DNA from: Microbacteriaceae bacterium
Lineage (GTDB): Bacteria; Actinomycetota; Actinomycetes; Actinomycetales; Microbacteriaceae
Direction: 5' to 3'
DNA length: 32,202 bases
Assembly (NCBI GenBank): GCA_947453285.1
Contig: CANGGA010000001.1
Span: 1 to 32,202 of the forward strand
The translations under genes and the position numbers were made by a program. The notes under the pieces were generated by a model. That model made no database searches and was not told where the DNA came from. It was given only the letters and a program-made list of their open reading frames with translations. Shown here piece after piece: positions 14,975 to 23,436 of the stretch (positions are counted from its first letter, which is position 1; each line of letters begins with the position of its first letter).

Positions 14975-17629
14975 GTGGCGCTTCCACGCGTATACGACAT
15001 AGCTAAAGAACTTGGAATCGATTCCAAGGTTGCACTAGCAAAACTTCAAGAACTCGGTGAGTTCGTTAAGAGTGGTTCATCAACGATCACTCCACCCGTA
15101 GCCAAAAAGCTTCGCGAGGCATTTCCAGATGCAAAGCCAAAGGCCGAAGAGCCTAAGAAGCCGGCTGCAAAGAAGTCTGCAGACAAGGCAGAGCCAGAAG
15201 TAACTGCCGAAAGCGCAGACGCACCTGCAGCTCCGAAGCCAGGCAAAGCTGCAAAGCCGGCCGAAGCTGAGCCGGTTGCAGAAAAGCCAAGCGAGGGCGA
15301 TGCCCCGGCAGCCGCTCCGACACCAAGTCTTCCTTCACCGGTTGCAGGCATTCCTCGCCCGGGCAACAATCCTTTTGCATCGAGTCAGGGCATGGGCATT
15401 CCTCGTCCGGTAGCTCGTCCTGGCAATAATCCATTCGCACCTTCGCAGGGCATGGGTCGTCCGGGTCAGAACCGACCAGGTGGACCTCGTCCTGCCGGTG
15501 CCGGTGCCCCAGGTGGCGCGGGTCGCCCAGGTGGACCTCGTCCAGCCGGTGCCGGTGGTCCAGGTGGCGCATCGCGTCCAGGTTTCGGCAGCCCTCGTCC
15601 GAGTGGCGCTCCAGGCGCAACTCCGGGTGGCGCACCAGGTTTTGCTCGTCCAGGTGGCGGCCCAGGTGGCGGCCGTGGCCGCGGCGTTGGCGGCGGAACC
15701 GCTGGTGCCTTCGGTAAGGGTGGCGGCAAGGGCAGCAAGGCCCGCAAGTCAAAGCGTGCGAAACGCGAAGAGTACGAACAGAGACAGGCTCCGAGCCTTG
15801 GTGGCGCAGTAGTTCCACGCGGAGACGGCACCACCGTAATTCGCTTGCGTCGCGGTTCTAGCATCCAAGATTTCGCAGACAAGATTGATGCAAATGCAGG
15901 TCAGTTGATCACGGTGTTGTTCCACCTTGGTCAGATGACAACGGCTACCGCATCGCTAGACGAAGAGACCTTCCAGATTCTCGGTGTTGAACTCGGCTAC
16001 AAGGTCGAAGTTGTTTCACCTGAAGACGAAGAGAAGGAGCTATTCGATAGCTTCGGCCTCGACATCTCAACCGACTACGAAGACGACGAAGACGATCTAG
16101 TTATTCGTCCGCCAGTTGTCACCGTCATGGGTCACGTCGACCACGGAAAGACTCGTTTGCTCGACTCGATTCGAAATGCAAACGTTCAGGCCGGTGAAGC
16201 TGGTGGAATCACCCAGCACATTGGTGCTTATCAGGTGCACGCAGTGCACGAGGGCATCGACCGTGCGATTACATTCATCGATACTCCTGGTCACGAGGCG
16301 TTCACCGCTATGCGTGCCCGTGGTGCTCAGGTAACCGACATTGCGATTCTTGTTGTCGCTGCAGACGACGGCGTTATGCCTCAGACTGTCGAAGCGTTGA
16401 ACCACGCTCAGTCTGCCGGTGTGCCGATTGTTGTTGCAGTTAACAAGACCGATAAAGAAGGCGCTAACCCAGCCAAGATTCGTCAGCAGCTAACCGAGTT
16501 CAACTTGGTTGCTGAAGAATACGGTGGCGACGTCATGTTCATCGACGTATCGGCTTTGACCGGCAAGGGAATTCCAGAACTTCTAGACGCAGTCTTGCTA
16601 ACCGCAGATGCAGCCCTAGACCTTCGCGCGAACCCAAACCGCGACGCTCGTGGTGTTGCCATCGAAGCGAACCTAGACAAGGGTCGCGGTTCGGTTGCTA
16701 CCGTGCTGATTCAGTCGGGAACCCTTGAGGTTGGCGACTCGATCGTGGCAGGTGCTGCTCACGGCCGTGTTCGTGCGATGTTCGACGAGAACGGCGACGC
16801 AGTTACTTCTGCTGGCCCAAGCCGTCCGGTTCAGGTGCTCGGATTGCAGTCTGTGCCTCGCGCCGGTGACACCTTTGTGGTCGCCGAAGACGAGCGCCAG
16901 GCCCGCCAGATCGCTGAAAAGCGTGAGGCTGCCGACCGCAACGCCCTATTGGCTAAGACCCGCAAGCGCATCAGCCTCGAAGACTTCACCAAGGCACTCG
17001 AAGACGGCAAGGTTGAGTCACTCAACTTGGTCATCAAGGGTGACGTTTCTGGTGCGGTCGAAGCTCTTGAAGATGCATTGCTCAAGATCGAAGTCGACGA
17101 CAGCGTTCAGTTGCGCATTATCCACCGTGGTGTTGGTGCAATTACCGAGTCAGACGTTAACTTGGCAACCGTTGATAACGCAATCATCATCGGCTTCAAC
17201 GTCAAGCCAGACAACAAGGCTCGCGAGCGTGCAGACCGCGAAGGCGTCGACATTCGTCAGTACTCAGTTATCTATGGAGTTCTCGACGACATCGAGTTGG
17301 CGCTCAAGGGAATGCTCAAGCCAGAGTATGAAGAAGTTCAGGTCGGAACCGCAGAGGTTCGCGAGCTGTTCAAGTCTTCAAAGGTCGGAACCATCGCTGG
17401 TTCGATCGTTCGCTCTGGTTCAATCAAGCGCAACGCTTTGGCGCGCGTTCTTCGTGCCGGCAAGGTCATTGCCGAAAACCAGAAGATCGACTCACTAAAG
17501 CGCTTCAAGGATGATGCCAACGAAGTCAAGACTGACTTCGAGTGTGGTATCGGTTTGAGCGACTTCAACGAATTGCAACTCGAGGACATCATTGAGACCT
17601 TCGAGATGCGCGAGAAGCCGAGAGTCTAA
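14975..17629 (+). CDS. infB: Translation initiation factor IF-2
   Basis: IF-2 is the GTPase that brings initiator fMet-tRNA to the 30S subunit and promotes 50S joining. It starts at GTG 14975 after AGGAGA. The N-terminal IF2_N domain (about 1-50, RVYDIAKELGIDSK) is followed by a long Ala/Lys/Glu-rich then Pro/Gly-rich linker (about 60-260) with internal repeats. A basic patch (GSKARKSKRAKREEYEQRQA) precedes the second IF2_N-like region. The G domain has GHVDHGKT at 386-393, DTPGHEAF and NKTD; domains II to IV follow, ending near IGLSDFNELQLEDIIETFEM. At 884 residues it is typical for actinobacteria. The next gene, rbfA, starts two bases after its stop. Confidence 0.97.
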   Translation: MALPRVYDIAKELGIDSKVALAKLQELGEFVKSGSSTITPPVAKKLREAFPDAKPKAEEPKKPAAKKSADKAEPEVTAESADAPAAPKPGKAAKPAEAEPVAEKPSEGDAPAAAPTPSLPSPVAGIPRPGNNPFASSQGMGIPRPVARPGNNPFAPSQGMGRPGQNRPGGPRPAGAGAPGGAGRPGGPRPAGAGGPGGASRPGFGSPRPSGAPGATPGGAPGFARPGGGPGGGRGRGVGGGTAGAFGKGGGKGSKARKSKRAKREEYEQRQAPSLGGAVVPRGDGTTVIRLRRGSSIQDFADKIDANAGQLITVLFHLGQMTTATASLDEETFQILGVELGYKVEVVSPEDEEKELFDSFGLDISTDYEDDEDDLVIRPPVVTVMGHVDHGKTRLLDSIRNANVQAGEAGGITQHIGAYQVHAVHEGIDRAITFIDTPGHEAFTAMRARGAQVTDIAILVVAADDGVMPQTVEALNHAQSAGVPIVVAVNKTDKEGANPAKIRQQLTEFNLVAEEYGGDVMFIDVSALTGKGIPELLDAVLLTADAALDLRANPNRDARGVAIEANLDKGRGSVATVLIQSGTLEVGDSIVAGAAHGRVRAMFDENGDAVTSAGPSRPVQVLGLQSVPRAGDTFVVAEDERQARQIAEKREAADRNALLAKTRKRISLEDFTKALEDGKVESLNLVIKGDVSGAVEALEDALLKIEVDDSVQLRIIHRGVGAITESDVNLATVDNAIIIGFNVKPDNKARERADREGVDIRQYSVIYGVLDDIELALKGMLKPEYEEVQVGTAEVRELFKSSKVGTIAGSIVRSGSIKRNALARVLRAGKVIAENQKIDSLKRFKDDANEVKTDFECGIGLSDFNELQLEDIIETFEMREKPRV
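15356..15457 (+). repeat. RPGNNPFAxSQGMG repeat in the IF-2 linker
   Basis: Two copies of a 14-codon unit, RPGNNPFASSQGMG (15356-15397) and RPGNNPFAPSQGMG (15416-15457), are separated by six codons. The codons differ between copies (for example AACAAT against AATAAT), so the peptide appears to be conserved rather than recently duplicated. Similar peptides are known in the linkers of other actinobacterial IF-2 proteins. Confidence 0.85.
15476..15577 (+). repeat. 51-bp tandem repeat (PGGPRPAGAG unit) in the IF-2 linker
   Basis: Two adjacent 17-codon units (15476-15526 and 15527-15577) encode PGGPRPAGAGAPGGAGR and PGGPRPAGAGGPGGASR with high nucleotide identity, followed by degenerate Gly/Pro-rich copies up to about 15690. 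The GC-rich low complexity creates long spurious open frames on the opposite strand. Confidence 0.85.
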
Positions 17630-17631
17630 CC

Positions 17632-18069
17632 TTGGTCGATCACGCACGCGCGAGAAAACTCGCTGAACGAATTAAGGTATTGGTGGCCGAAGCTCTCGAG
17701 CGCGCGGTCAAAGACCCCGACTTGGGCTTCGTCACCATTACCGACGTTAAGGTCACTCCAGATTTGCAGCACGCGAAGATTTTCTACACCGTCTATGGAA
17801 CCGAAGACGAGAAGAAACAGTCTGCCGAAATCATCGAGCGCAACCGCGGTTTGATTCGTCGCGAGGTCGGTCACGGTCTCTCGATTCGTTTGACTCCGAC
17901 GATTGAATTTGTTTCAGACGAGATTCCGGTAATCGCGGCTCACCTCAACGATCTGCTAAACGAGGCAAAGACTCGCGACGCCGAAGTTCAGGAATTGGCC
18001 AAGAAGGCCGAATTCGCTGGCGAGGCGAACCCTTACAAAGAGCCAAAGAGTCAAGAAGAAGACGAGTAA
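17632..18069 (+). CDS. rbfA: 30S ribosome-binding factor A
   Basis: RbfA is a small KH-fold factor for 30S maturation and 16S rRNA 5'-end processing. The 145-residue protein begins VDHARARKLAERIKVLVAEA after a TTG start codon; actinobacterial RbfA proteins typically start M-A/V-DHAR, which supports TTG 17632. The KH region includes FVTITDVKVTPDLQHAKIFY and RREVGHGLSIRLTPTIEFV. The C-terminus is an acidic tail. It lies two bases after infB, and its stop overlaps the truB ATG by one base (TAATG), so infB-rbfA-truB are coupled. Confidence 0.95.
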   Translation: MVDHARARKLAERIKVLVAEALERAVKDPDLGFVTITDVKVTPDLQHAKIFYTVYGTEDEKKQSAEIIERNRGLIRREVGHGLSIRLTPTIEFVSDEIPVIAAHLNDLLNEAKTRDAEVQELAKKAEFAGEANPYKEPKSQEEDE

Positions 18070-18974
18070 TGGCGTCTGGGCTTGTGCTTATTGATAAGCC
18101 ACAGGGCTGGACCAGTCACGACATCGTGGCAAAACTTCGCGGCATTGCCGGCACTCGCCGGGTTGGCCATGCCGGAACTCTTGATCCGATGGCAACCGGC
18201 TTGTTGCTTCTCGGCGTAAATGCCGGCACAAAGCTGCTCACTTTTTTGGTTGGCGAAGGCAAGACCTATGAGGCGACAATTCGTCTCGGAGCCAGCACAA
18301 TCACAGACGACGCCGAGGGCGAGGCAGTTGCCATTGCCGATGCCGAGAAGGTTCGTGCAATTAGTGCAGACCAAATTGAAATCGCTCTCATCTCTCTGCG
18401 CGGTGAAATCATGCAGGTGCCATCTTCGGTGAGCGCAATCAAGGTTGACGGCGAACGCGCTTATGCCAAAGTGCGCGGCGGAGACGAAGTCAAGTTAGCC
18501 GCTCGCCCAATCACCGTCGCTAAGTTCGAAATCAAAAAAGCGCCACACCTGGTGGAGTCTCAAGGCCAAGCGTTTTTAGATTTTGACGCCGTCATCGAAT
18601 GCTCTAGCGGAACCTACATTCGAGCGCTAGCTCGTGACCTCGGCAACGCGCTAAACGTTGGCGGTCACCTAACCGCACTTCGTCGCACCCGCATTGGCGG
18701 TTACCGAGTCGAAGATGCCGTGCCAATGGCAGAGCTGACTCGCGAGAACCTAACCATCACTTCGATGTTCGATTCGGTCAAAGATGCTTTTGAGCTGCGC
18801 GAGCTAAGCGAACAAGACGTTGTCGATCTTCGACACGGAAAGCGCATCGCGAACGATGGTTCAAGCGCAGGCGAGATCGCAGGAGTGCGCAATCAGCAAC
18901 TAATTGCGATGCTTGAGCCGGTCGGTACGCAACTAAAGTCATCGGTGGTTTTCGCAATGGAGTCTGATGATTAA
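18069..18974 (+). CDS. truB: tRNA pseudouridine(55) synthase
   Basis: TruB makes pseudouridine at position 55 of the T-loop of tRNAs. Family motifs are LVLIDKPQGWTSHDIV at the N-terminus, the catalytic loop GHAGTLDPMATGLL with Asp39, KTYEATIRLG and CSSGTYIRALARDLG. The 301-residue length is normal, and a C-terminal domain (about 225-301) resembles the actinobacterial TruB extension. It is the last gene of the infB group. Its end overlaps the next small membrane protein gene by 8 nt. Confidence 0.95.
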   Translation: MASGLVLIDKPQGWTSHDIVAKLRGIAGTRRVGHAGTLDPMATGLLLLGVNAGTKLLTFLVGEGKTYEATIRLGASTITDDAEGEAVAIADAEKVRAISADQIEIALISLRGEIMQVPSSVSAIKVDGERAYAKVRGGDEVKLAARPITVAKFEIKKAPHLVESQGQAFLDFDAVIECSSGTYIRALARDLGNALNVGGHLTALRRTRIGGYRVEDAVPMAELTRENLTITSMFDSVKDAFELRELSEQDVVDLRHGKRIANDGSSAGEIAGVRNQQLIAMLEPVGTQLKSSVVFAMESDD

Positions 18975-19329
18975 TTGGCTTTACAGCTTGCAGCTGGTCG
19001 TAGACTCGGTTGCCGCGATTGTGCTTCTGGTTTTTGGCTTCGCAAGGCGCAAGCCGAGTTTGGTTTCGCTAAGCATTGTCGGTTTGGTCGAACTTGGCCT
19101 AGTCGCGCAGTTGATCTGCAGCATCGCGCTGGTCGGCGGGGGAGCAAGAGCCAAGACCGACACCATCGAATTCTTTGCCTATCTGATTGTTGCCCTGATG
19201 ATTCCGGCCGGGGCTGCCTTCTGGGCCCTAGTTGAGCGCACTCGGTGGTCAACCATGGTTTTGGCTGTTTCAGCGGCCACCGCGGCCATCATGCTGGCCA
19301 GAATGCAGCAAATCTGGCTGGGTTACTAG
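18967..19329 (+). CDS. Small conserved actinobacterial membrane protein
   Basis: This is a 120-residue protein with four predicted hydrophobic segments (about 5-24, 34-57, 66-89 and 97-113) and few charged residues. The ending MLARMQQIWLGY and the segment FWALVERTRWSTMVLAV resemble an uncharacterised family found next to truB in Microbacteriaceae; this is recalled, not searched. The gene overlaps truB by 8 nt and so belongs to that operon. No catalytic or binding motif was recognised, and no function is proposed. Confidence 0.75.
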   Translation: MINWLYSLQLVVDSVAAIVLLVFGFARRKPSLVSLSIVGLVELGLVAQLICSIALVGGGARAKTDTIEFFAYLIVALMIPAGAAFWALVERTRWSTMVLAVSAATAAIMLARMQQIWLGY

Positions 19330-19334
19330 GCGGA

Positions 19335-19389
19335 ATTAACCTTCTGTTAACTTTTTGACTGCCTTCGCGTTACTCATCAAGGCGATTAT
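19335..19389 (+). promoter_or_regulatory. PHO-box-like direct repeats and -10 upstream of pstC
   Basis: ATTAACC (19335-19341) and GTTAACT (19346-19352) are in register at 11-bp spacing, the architecture of actinobacterial PhoP boxes (11-bp direct repeat units with a GTTnACC core). A weaker third unit (GACTGCC) follows at 19357. A -10-like GATTAT (19384-19389) lies 6 nt before the pstC ATG with no good -35, as expected of an activator-dependent, leaderless promoter. PhoP binding is inferred; the regulator gene is not in the window. Confidence 0.55.
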
Positions 19390-19395
19390 TTAGGG

Positions 19396-20376
19396 ATGGC
19401 CGCAGAGCAAACAAAGTCGGGTTCGACCCCGCAGCGCAGAACCCTAACGGTTAAGCCAACTTTGCTTGGCGACAAAGTTTTCTTCGGAATTACTTCTTTC
19501 ACTGCCTATTTCTCGATTGCCCTAGTGGGCTTGGTTTTGGTCTTCTTGCTAATTCGTGCCTGGCCTGCACTTCAGCACGAGGGAATCAACTTTCTGATTG
19601 GTTCAACCTGGGATGACTCGGTTCAGCCGATGGTCATGCAAATTTTTCCGATGCTTTGGGGATCAATTCTCTTGGCCTTGCTGGGTGTTCTTCTTGCGGT
19701 GCCTATGGCCATCGCACTTGCTTACCTAATCGAATTTCTCGCCCCAAAGCCAATTGCACGAGTGGCAACCCTGCTTGTTGACTTGCTTGCAGCGCTGCCT
19801 TCGGTTGTAATCGGCCTTTGGGGTCTTTTCGTATTCACTCCGGTTGCTGAGGGATGGTCTGAGCTGCTTCACAAAACCCTTGGTTGGCTTCCGTTCTTTG
19901 CAAACGAGACCGGAAACTTCAGCCGTTCGCCTTTCATTGCCGGCTGGATCGTTGCCGTGATGATCGTGCCCATCATCACCTCGGTGACTCGAGAGATTTT
20001 CAGTCAAATGGATCGCGATCTCATAAATGCCGCAAAAGCTCTCGGCGGCGGCATGGCGTCGACTCTAACCAGAGTGATCTTGCCAACCGCATCAGGCGGA
20101 ATTGTTGGTGGCACCCTTCTTGGACTCGGGCGCGCGCTCGGTGAGACCGTAGCTATTTTCTTCGTTTTGAACCTGTCTTTCGACATCAACTGGTTCGACG
20201 TGAGCGAAGCTCGCGGTGGATCAATCGCGTCGATGATTTTGTCGAAACTTGGCGAAGCAACCGACTACGAAATCTCTGGCTTGATGGCAGCTGGTGTTGT
20301 CTTGTTCGTAAGCACCTTGATTATCAACTTCATCGCTGGCTACATCGTGAATAGAGCACAACCATGGCGCAAGTAA
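19396..20376 (+). CDS. pstC: Phosphate ABC transporter permease PstC
   Basis: PstC is one of the two membrane permeases of the high-affinity phosphate importer. The 326-residue protein has about six hydrophobic segments, the first at about residues 32-52. It shows the family stretches LLVDLLAALPSVVIGLWGLFV and the EAA-type loop INAAKALGGGMASTLTRVIL with LGLGRALGETVAIFFVL after it. It is the first gene of pstC-pstA-pstB and follows a PHO-box-like repeat. pstS, usually first in such operons, instead lies downstream with its own promoter. The pstA start codon lies inside the pstC 3' end (13-nt overlap). Confidence 0.94.
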   Translation: MAAEQTKSGSTPQRRTLTVKPTLLGDKVFFGITSFTAYFSIALVGLVLVFLLIRAWPALQHEGINFLIGSTWDDSVQPMVMQIFPMLWGSILLALLGVLLAVPMAIALAYLIEFLAPKPIARVATLLVDLLAALPSVVIGLWGLFVFTPVAEGWSELLHKTLGWLPFFANETGNFSRSPFIAGWIVAVMIVPIITSVTREIFSQMDRDLINAAKALGGGMASTLTRVILPTASGGIVGGTLLGLGRALGETVAIFFVLNLSFDINWFDVSEARGGSIASMILSKLGEATDYEISGLMAAGVVLFVSTLIINFIAGYIVNRAQPWRK

Positions 20377-21443
20377 CTCAGGCCCTGCCTCGGCCGAAGC
20401 AGGCACCTTGGCAGCGACGCAATCTCAAAAACATTGTTCTGATCACACTGGCGAGCGTCTTGCCATCGCTTCTGGCAATAGCAATCACAGTCGCATTCTC
20501 GATTGACGGCGCAATTGGCCTAGTCGCAGTGTTCTTGCCGATTCAGATCCTCGCTACTGTTGCTGTCGGCCAATACCTATACAAAAAGCGCGGACGCCAA
20601 GACGCCGTTCTTATGATTTTCACAATTTTCTTTTCGACTTTGGTAGTCGTTTTGCTTACCTCGGTATTGGTCAGCGTATTTCAGCGCGGCGCTGCCATGA
20701 TGCGACTCAGTTTTATCTCGCAGAATGCAACCTACATTTCATCAACCACCAGTTTGGATTACGGTGGCCTCGGTCACGCGATGCTGGGTTCGCTTGCAAT
20801 CGTCGGGTTCACCACATTGGTAACTGTGCCACTTGGGGTTGGTGTCGCGATCTACCTCACCGAGAGCAGATCTGGCTCGCGAGGAATTGTTCGTTCGCTA
20901 ATTCAGTCGATGTCGGGTTTGCCTTCGGTGGTGTCGGGTATGTTCATCTACTCTGCTCTGATTGTTACCGGCGTTTCGCACCAGATCGGCCTAACCGGCT
21001 CATTAGCTCTAATCCCGTTGATGTTGCCTACCGTTGCCCGAGTTTGCGAAGAAGCACTGCGTCTAGTTCCTGGCGATCTTCGTTCGGCTGCACTAGGACT
21101 GGGTGCCCCAAGCTACCGCATGTTCTTGCAGGTTGTTCTGCCAGCGGCTCGAACAGGCATTATCACCGCTGTGCTTCTGGGTGTCGCCCGAGTCATTGGT
21201 GAAACTGCTCCTTTGCTTTTGACCGTGAACGCGGCTGCAAACACAAACCTAAATATTTTCGATGGACCAATTGAGACGCTTCCGACTTTCTTGTTTAGAA
21301 ACCTCTCGTATGGAACAGACAACTCGATTCAACGTGCTTGGGGCGCTGCGCTTGTTGTTTTGTTCTTGGTTCTGATTATCTTTACGCTCGCCCGAACAGT
21401 CGGTGGCGACAAAAAAGTGGCTAAACCAAAGAAAAGGAAATAG
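20364..21443 (+). CDS. pstA: Phosphate ABC transporter permease PstA
   Basis: PstA is the second permease of the phosphate importer, 359 residues. The N-terminal ~110 residues contain three extra hydrophobic segments before the conserved core; many actinobacterial PstA proteins have such an extension. The core shows GLGHAMLGSLAIVGFTTLVT, SGLPSVVSGMFIYSALI, the EAA-type loop LRSAALGLGAPSYRMFLQVV followed by LPAARTGI, and GVARVIGETAPLLLTVNAA. The C-terminus is basic (KKVAKPKKRK), placing it in the cytoplasm. It overlaps pstC by 13 nt and lies three bases before pstB. Confidence 0.94.
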   Translation: MAQVTQALPRPKQAPWQRRNLKNIVLITLASVLPSLLAIAITVAFSIDGAIGLVAVFLPIQILATVAVGQYLYKKRGRQDAVLMIFTIFFSTLVVVLLTSVLVSVFQRGAAMMRLSFISQNATYISSTTSLDYGGLGHAMLGSLAIVGFTTLVTVPLGVGVAIYLTESRSGSRGIVRSLIQSMSGLPSVVSGMFIYSALIVTGVSHQIGLTGSLALIPLMLPTVARVCEEALRLVPGDLRSAALGLGAPSYRMFLQVVLPAARTGIITAVLLGVARVIGETAPLLLTVNAAANTNLNIFDGPIETLPTFLFRNLSYGTDNSIQRAWGAALVVLFLVLIIFTLARTVGGDKKVAKPKKRK

Positions 21444-21446
21444 CTC

Positions 21447-22232
21447 GTGAATCTATCCACAGCGACATCGCATCTGCGTTCAGAAGACATCAACGTCTGG
21501 TTCGGAGAACGACACGTTCTCGCCGACGTAAACCTAGATTTTCCTTCGAATCAGGTCACCGCGCTGATTGGTCCTTCTGGCTGTGGAAAATCAACTTTCT
21601 TGCGAACTCTCAACCGCATGCACGAATTGATTCCGTCAGCTGGTCTTGCTGGCTCGGTTTTGCTTGACGGGCAAGACATTTATGGTGACGGAGTCAACCC
21701 GGTAGACGTTCGAATCAAAATCGGTATGGTCTTTCAGAAGCCAAACCCCTTCCCGACTATGAGCATCAAGGAGAACATCCTTTCTGGGCTCAAGCTGTCA
21801 GGTCGAAAATTTGTGAACGGCGATGACATTGTTGAAACTTCACTTCGTCGTGCGAGCATATGGAATGAAGTAAAAGATCGTCTAGGCGAGCCTGCCATTT
21901 CGCTCTCGGGTGGCCAGCAGCAGCGCCTATGCATAGCTCGATCCCTCGCGATGGAGCCGGAAGTATTGCTGATGGACGAGCCATGTTCAGCTCTAGACCC
22001 AGGTTCTACTCGCCGCATCGAGGAAACCATCGAAGAGCTCTCAGAGGCCATGACAATTGTGATCGTTACGCACAACATGCAGCAAGCGCAGCGAGTGTCA
22101 CACCAGACTGCCTTTTTCTTGGCCGAGGACGGCAACCCTGGCACCGTTGTTGAGTTCGGCTCTACCGATGACGTATTCAACCGTCCGGTCGATGCCCGCA
22201 CCAATGACTATGTCAACGGACACTTCGGTTAA
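21447..22232 (+). CDS. pstB: Phosphate ABC transporter ATP-binding protein PstB
   Basis: PstB is the ATPase that powers phosphate import. The 261-residue protein starts at GTG 21447 with AAAGGAAA upstream. Walker A GPSGCGKST is at 42-50, the signature LSGGQ at 153-157 and Walker B LLMDEP at 174-179, followed by the PstB-specific CSALDPGSTRRIEE and VTHNMQQAQRVS. The stretch LRTLNRMHELIPSAGLAG is a PstB hallmark. phoU, often downstream of pstB, is not present in the window. Confidence 0.96.
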   Translation: MNLSTATSHLRSEDINVWFGERHVLADVNLDFPSNQVTALIGPSGCGKSTFLRTLNRMHELIPSAGLAGSVLLDGQDIYGDGVNPVDVRIKIGMVFQKPNPFPTMSIKENILSGLKLSGRKFVNGDDIVETSLRRASIWNEVKDRLGEPAISLSGGQQQRLCIARSLAMEPEVLLMDEPCSALDPGSTRRIEETIEELSEAMTIVIVTHNMQQAQRVSHQTAFFLAEDGNPGTVVEFGSTDDVFNRPVDARTNDYVNGHFG

Positions 22233-22247
22233 CTAAATAAACCGAAA

Positions 22248-22335
22248 CTTAACCCCTGGTTTACCTAATTAAGTCAAAGCGTTAACTGCACAAAGGTTCA
22301 CTTCAATTGTCGAACAAAACGACTTCAACTATAAA
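22248..22335 (+). promoter_or_regulatory. PHO-box-like repeats and promoter of pstS
   Basis: CTTAACC (22248-22254), GTTTACC (22259-22265) and GTTAACT (22281-22287) lie in 11-bp register (steps of 11 and 22), and GTTCACT follows at 22296-22302 out of register. These match the GTTnACC core of actinobacterial PhoP boxes. TTGTCG (22307-22312), a 17-nt spacer and TATAAA (22330-22335) form a plausible promoter. That -10 lies so close to the ATG (22346) that the AAGGAG site at 22335-22340 would be cut off the transcript, so a start farther upstream is also possible. Confidence 0.5.
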
Positions 22336-22345
22336 AGGAGAAATA

Positions 22346-23419
22346 ATGCGAATTAAGGCTACTCTTGCCACCCTCGCACTAACTGCAGCTTTTCTTGGAA
22401 CCGGTGTTGCGGCTCACGCAGCCGGCCAGACAATCAGCGGTGAAGGATCATCTTTCGCAGGTGGAATCCTGACCGAGTGCATCATCGACTACAACGGTGA
22501 CGACACCAACAACTCAAACGGCGACGTAGTTTCATACGTCGGCAACAGCTCAGGCACCGGCCGCGCATCATTCGCTGCTGGAACCAAGGCATTCGGTGCA
22601 GCAGACGCAGGTTATGCATCTACCGACACCAAGCCATCAGACTTGCTATACGTTCCACTCGTTGGTGGACCAATCGCAATTGCTTACAACCTTCCTGGTG
22701 TACCTTCAGGCCTAAAGTTGAACGCAGAAGTTCTTGGACAAATCTTCCGTGGCAGCATCACTTCATGGCAGAACGCTCAGATCAAGGCTCTGAACCCGAG
22801 TATCACTCTTCCAGCTCAGAACATCACCGTGAACTACCGTTCAGGTTCTTCTGGCACCACTCAGAACATGGTCAACTGGTTGATCGCTAACGGCGCATCT
22901 AACTGGACTTCATCAGGCACCTGGGCAACCGCCACTGGAATTTCAACTCCAGCAGGAAACTCAGAAGCTTCTTCGAGCACCATGGTTTCAGACATCCGCA
23001 CCAAGAAGTACTCAATCGGTTACGCCGACTTGAAGGACACCAACGGTAAGGGTCTAACCATGGCTTCAATCAAGAACGCTGATGGCTTCTTTGTTCAGCC
23101 AACTTCTGCTGCTTCAGCTCAGTTCCTAGCTCAGCAGACCCCTGGAACTGACGGTCAGGTTACTTTCGGTTACACCACCAAGTTCGCAAAGAGCAAGGTC
23201 AAGTCAGTCGCGGCAATTGCTAAAACCAACTACAGCCTTTCGCTTGTAACCTATGGTCTAGCACACGCTTCAGCTGGTGCAGATAACACTGCTGTTCGCA
23301 AGTTCTTCACATACGTGTTGACCAACTGTGCACCACGTCTAGCTGGAGAGCTAAAGTATGTAGCTCTAACCGGCGGCCTAAAGACTAAGGCTCTTGCCCT
23401 AGTTGCCAAGGTTGGCTAA
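22346..23419 (+). CDS. pstS: Phosphate-binding protein PstS, secreted, without lipobox
   Basis: PstS captures phosphate for the PstCAB importer. ATG 22346 is chosen because AAGGAG lies 5 nt upstream and the protein then begins with a typical signal peptide, MRIKATLATLALTAAFLG, ending in a signal-peptidase-I-like AHA-AG site near residues 21-24. Phosphate-site motifs are present: SGEGSSFAGG, SGTGRASFAAGTKAFGAADA and YRSGSSGTTQNMVNWL. The family stretch EVLGQIFRGSITSWQNAQIK is clear. The length is 357 residues. There is no lipobox cysteine, which is unusual for PstS of a single-membrane bacterium, where the protein is normally lipid-anchored. It is transcribed after pstB behind PHO-box-like repeats and is followed by a hairpin and a diverged paralogue. 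Confidence 0.93.
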   Translation: MRIKATLATLALTAAFLGTGVAAHAAGQTISGEGSSFAGGILTECIIDYNGDDTNNSNGDVVSYVGNSSGTGRASFAAGTKAFGAADAGYASTDTKPSDLLYVPLVGGPIAIAYNLPGVPSGLKLNAEVLGQIFRGSITSWQNAQIKALNPSITLPAQNITVNYRSGSSGTTQNMVNWLIANGASNWTSSGTWATATGISTPAGNSEASSSTMVSDIRTKKYSIGYADLKDTNGKGLTMASIKNADGFFVQPTSAASAQFLAQQTPGTDGQVTFGYTTKFAKSKVKSVAAIAKTNYSLSLVTYGLAHASAGADNTAVRKFFTYVLTNCAPRLAGELKYVALTGGLKTKALALVAKVG

Positions 23420-23436
23420 AGAAATTCAATAAGTCG

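Noticed and set aside
15153..15882. Long minus-strand open frames opposite the infB linker
   Set aside because: They arise from the GC-rich Gly/Pro repeats of IF-2; their His/Arg- and Pro-rich translations show no domain.
22228..22234. GTTAACT at the pstB stop as a further PHO-box unit
   Set aside because: It is 20 bp from the next unit, not in 11-bp register, and is made of the stop codon context.
22307..22345. TTG 22307 as the start of pstS
   Set aside because: It would add polar residues before the signal peptide and ignore AAGGAG directly upstream of ATG 22346; the TTGTCG there looks more like a -35 element.
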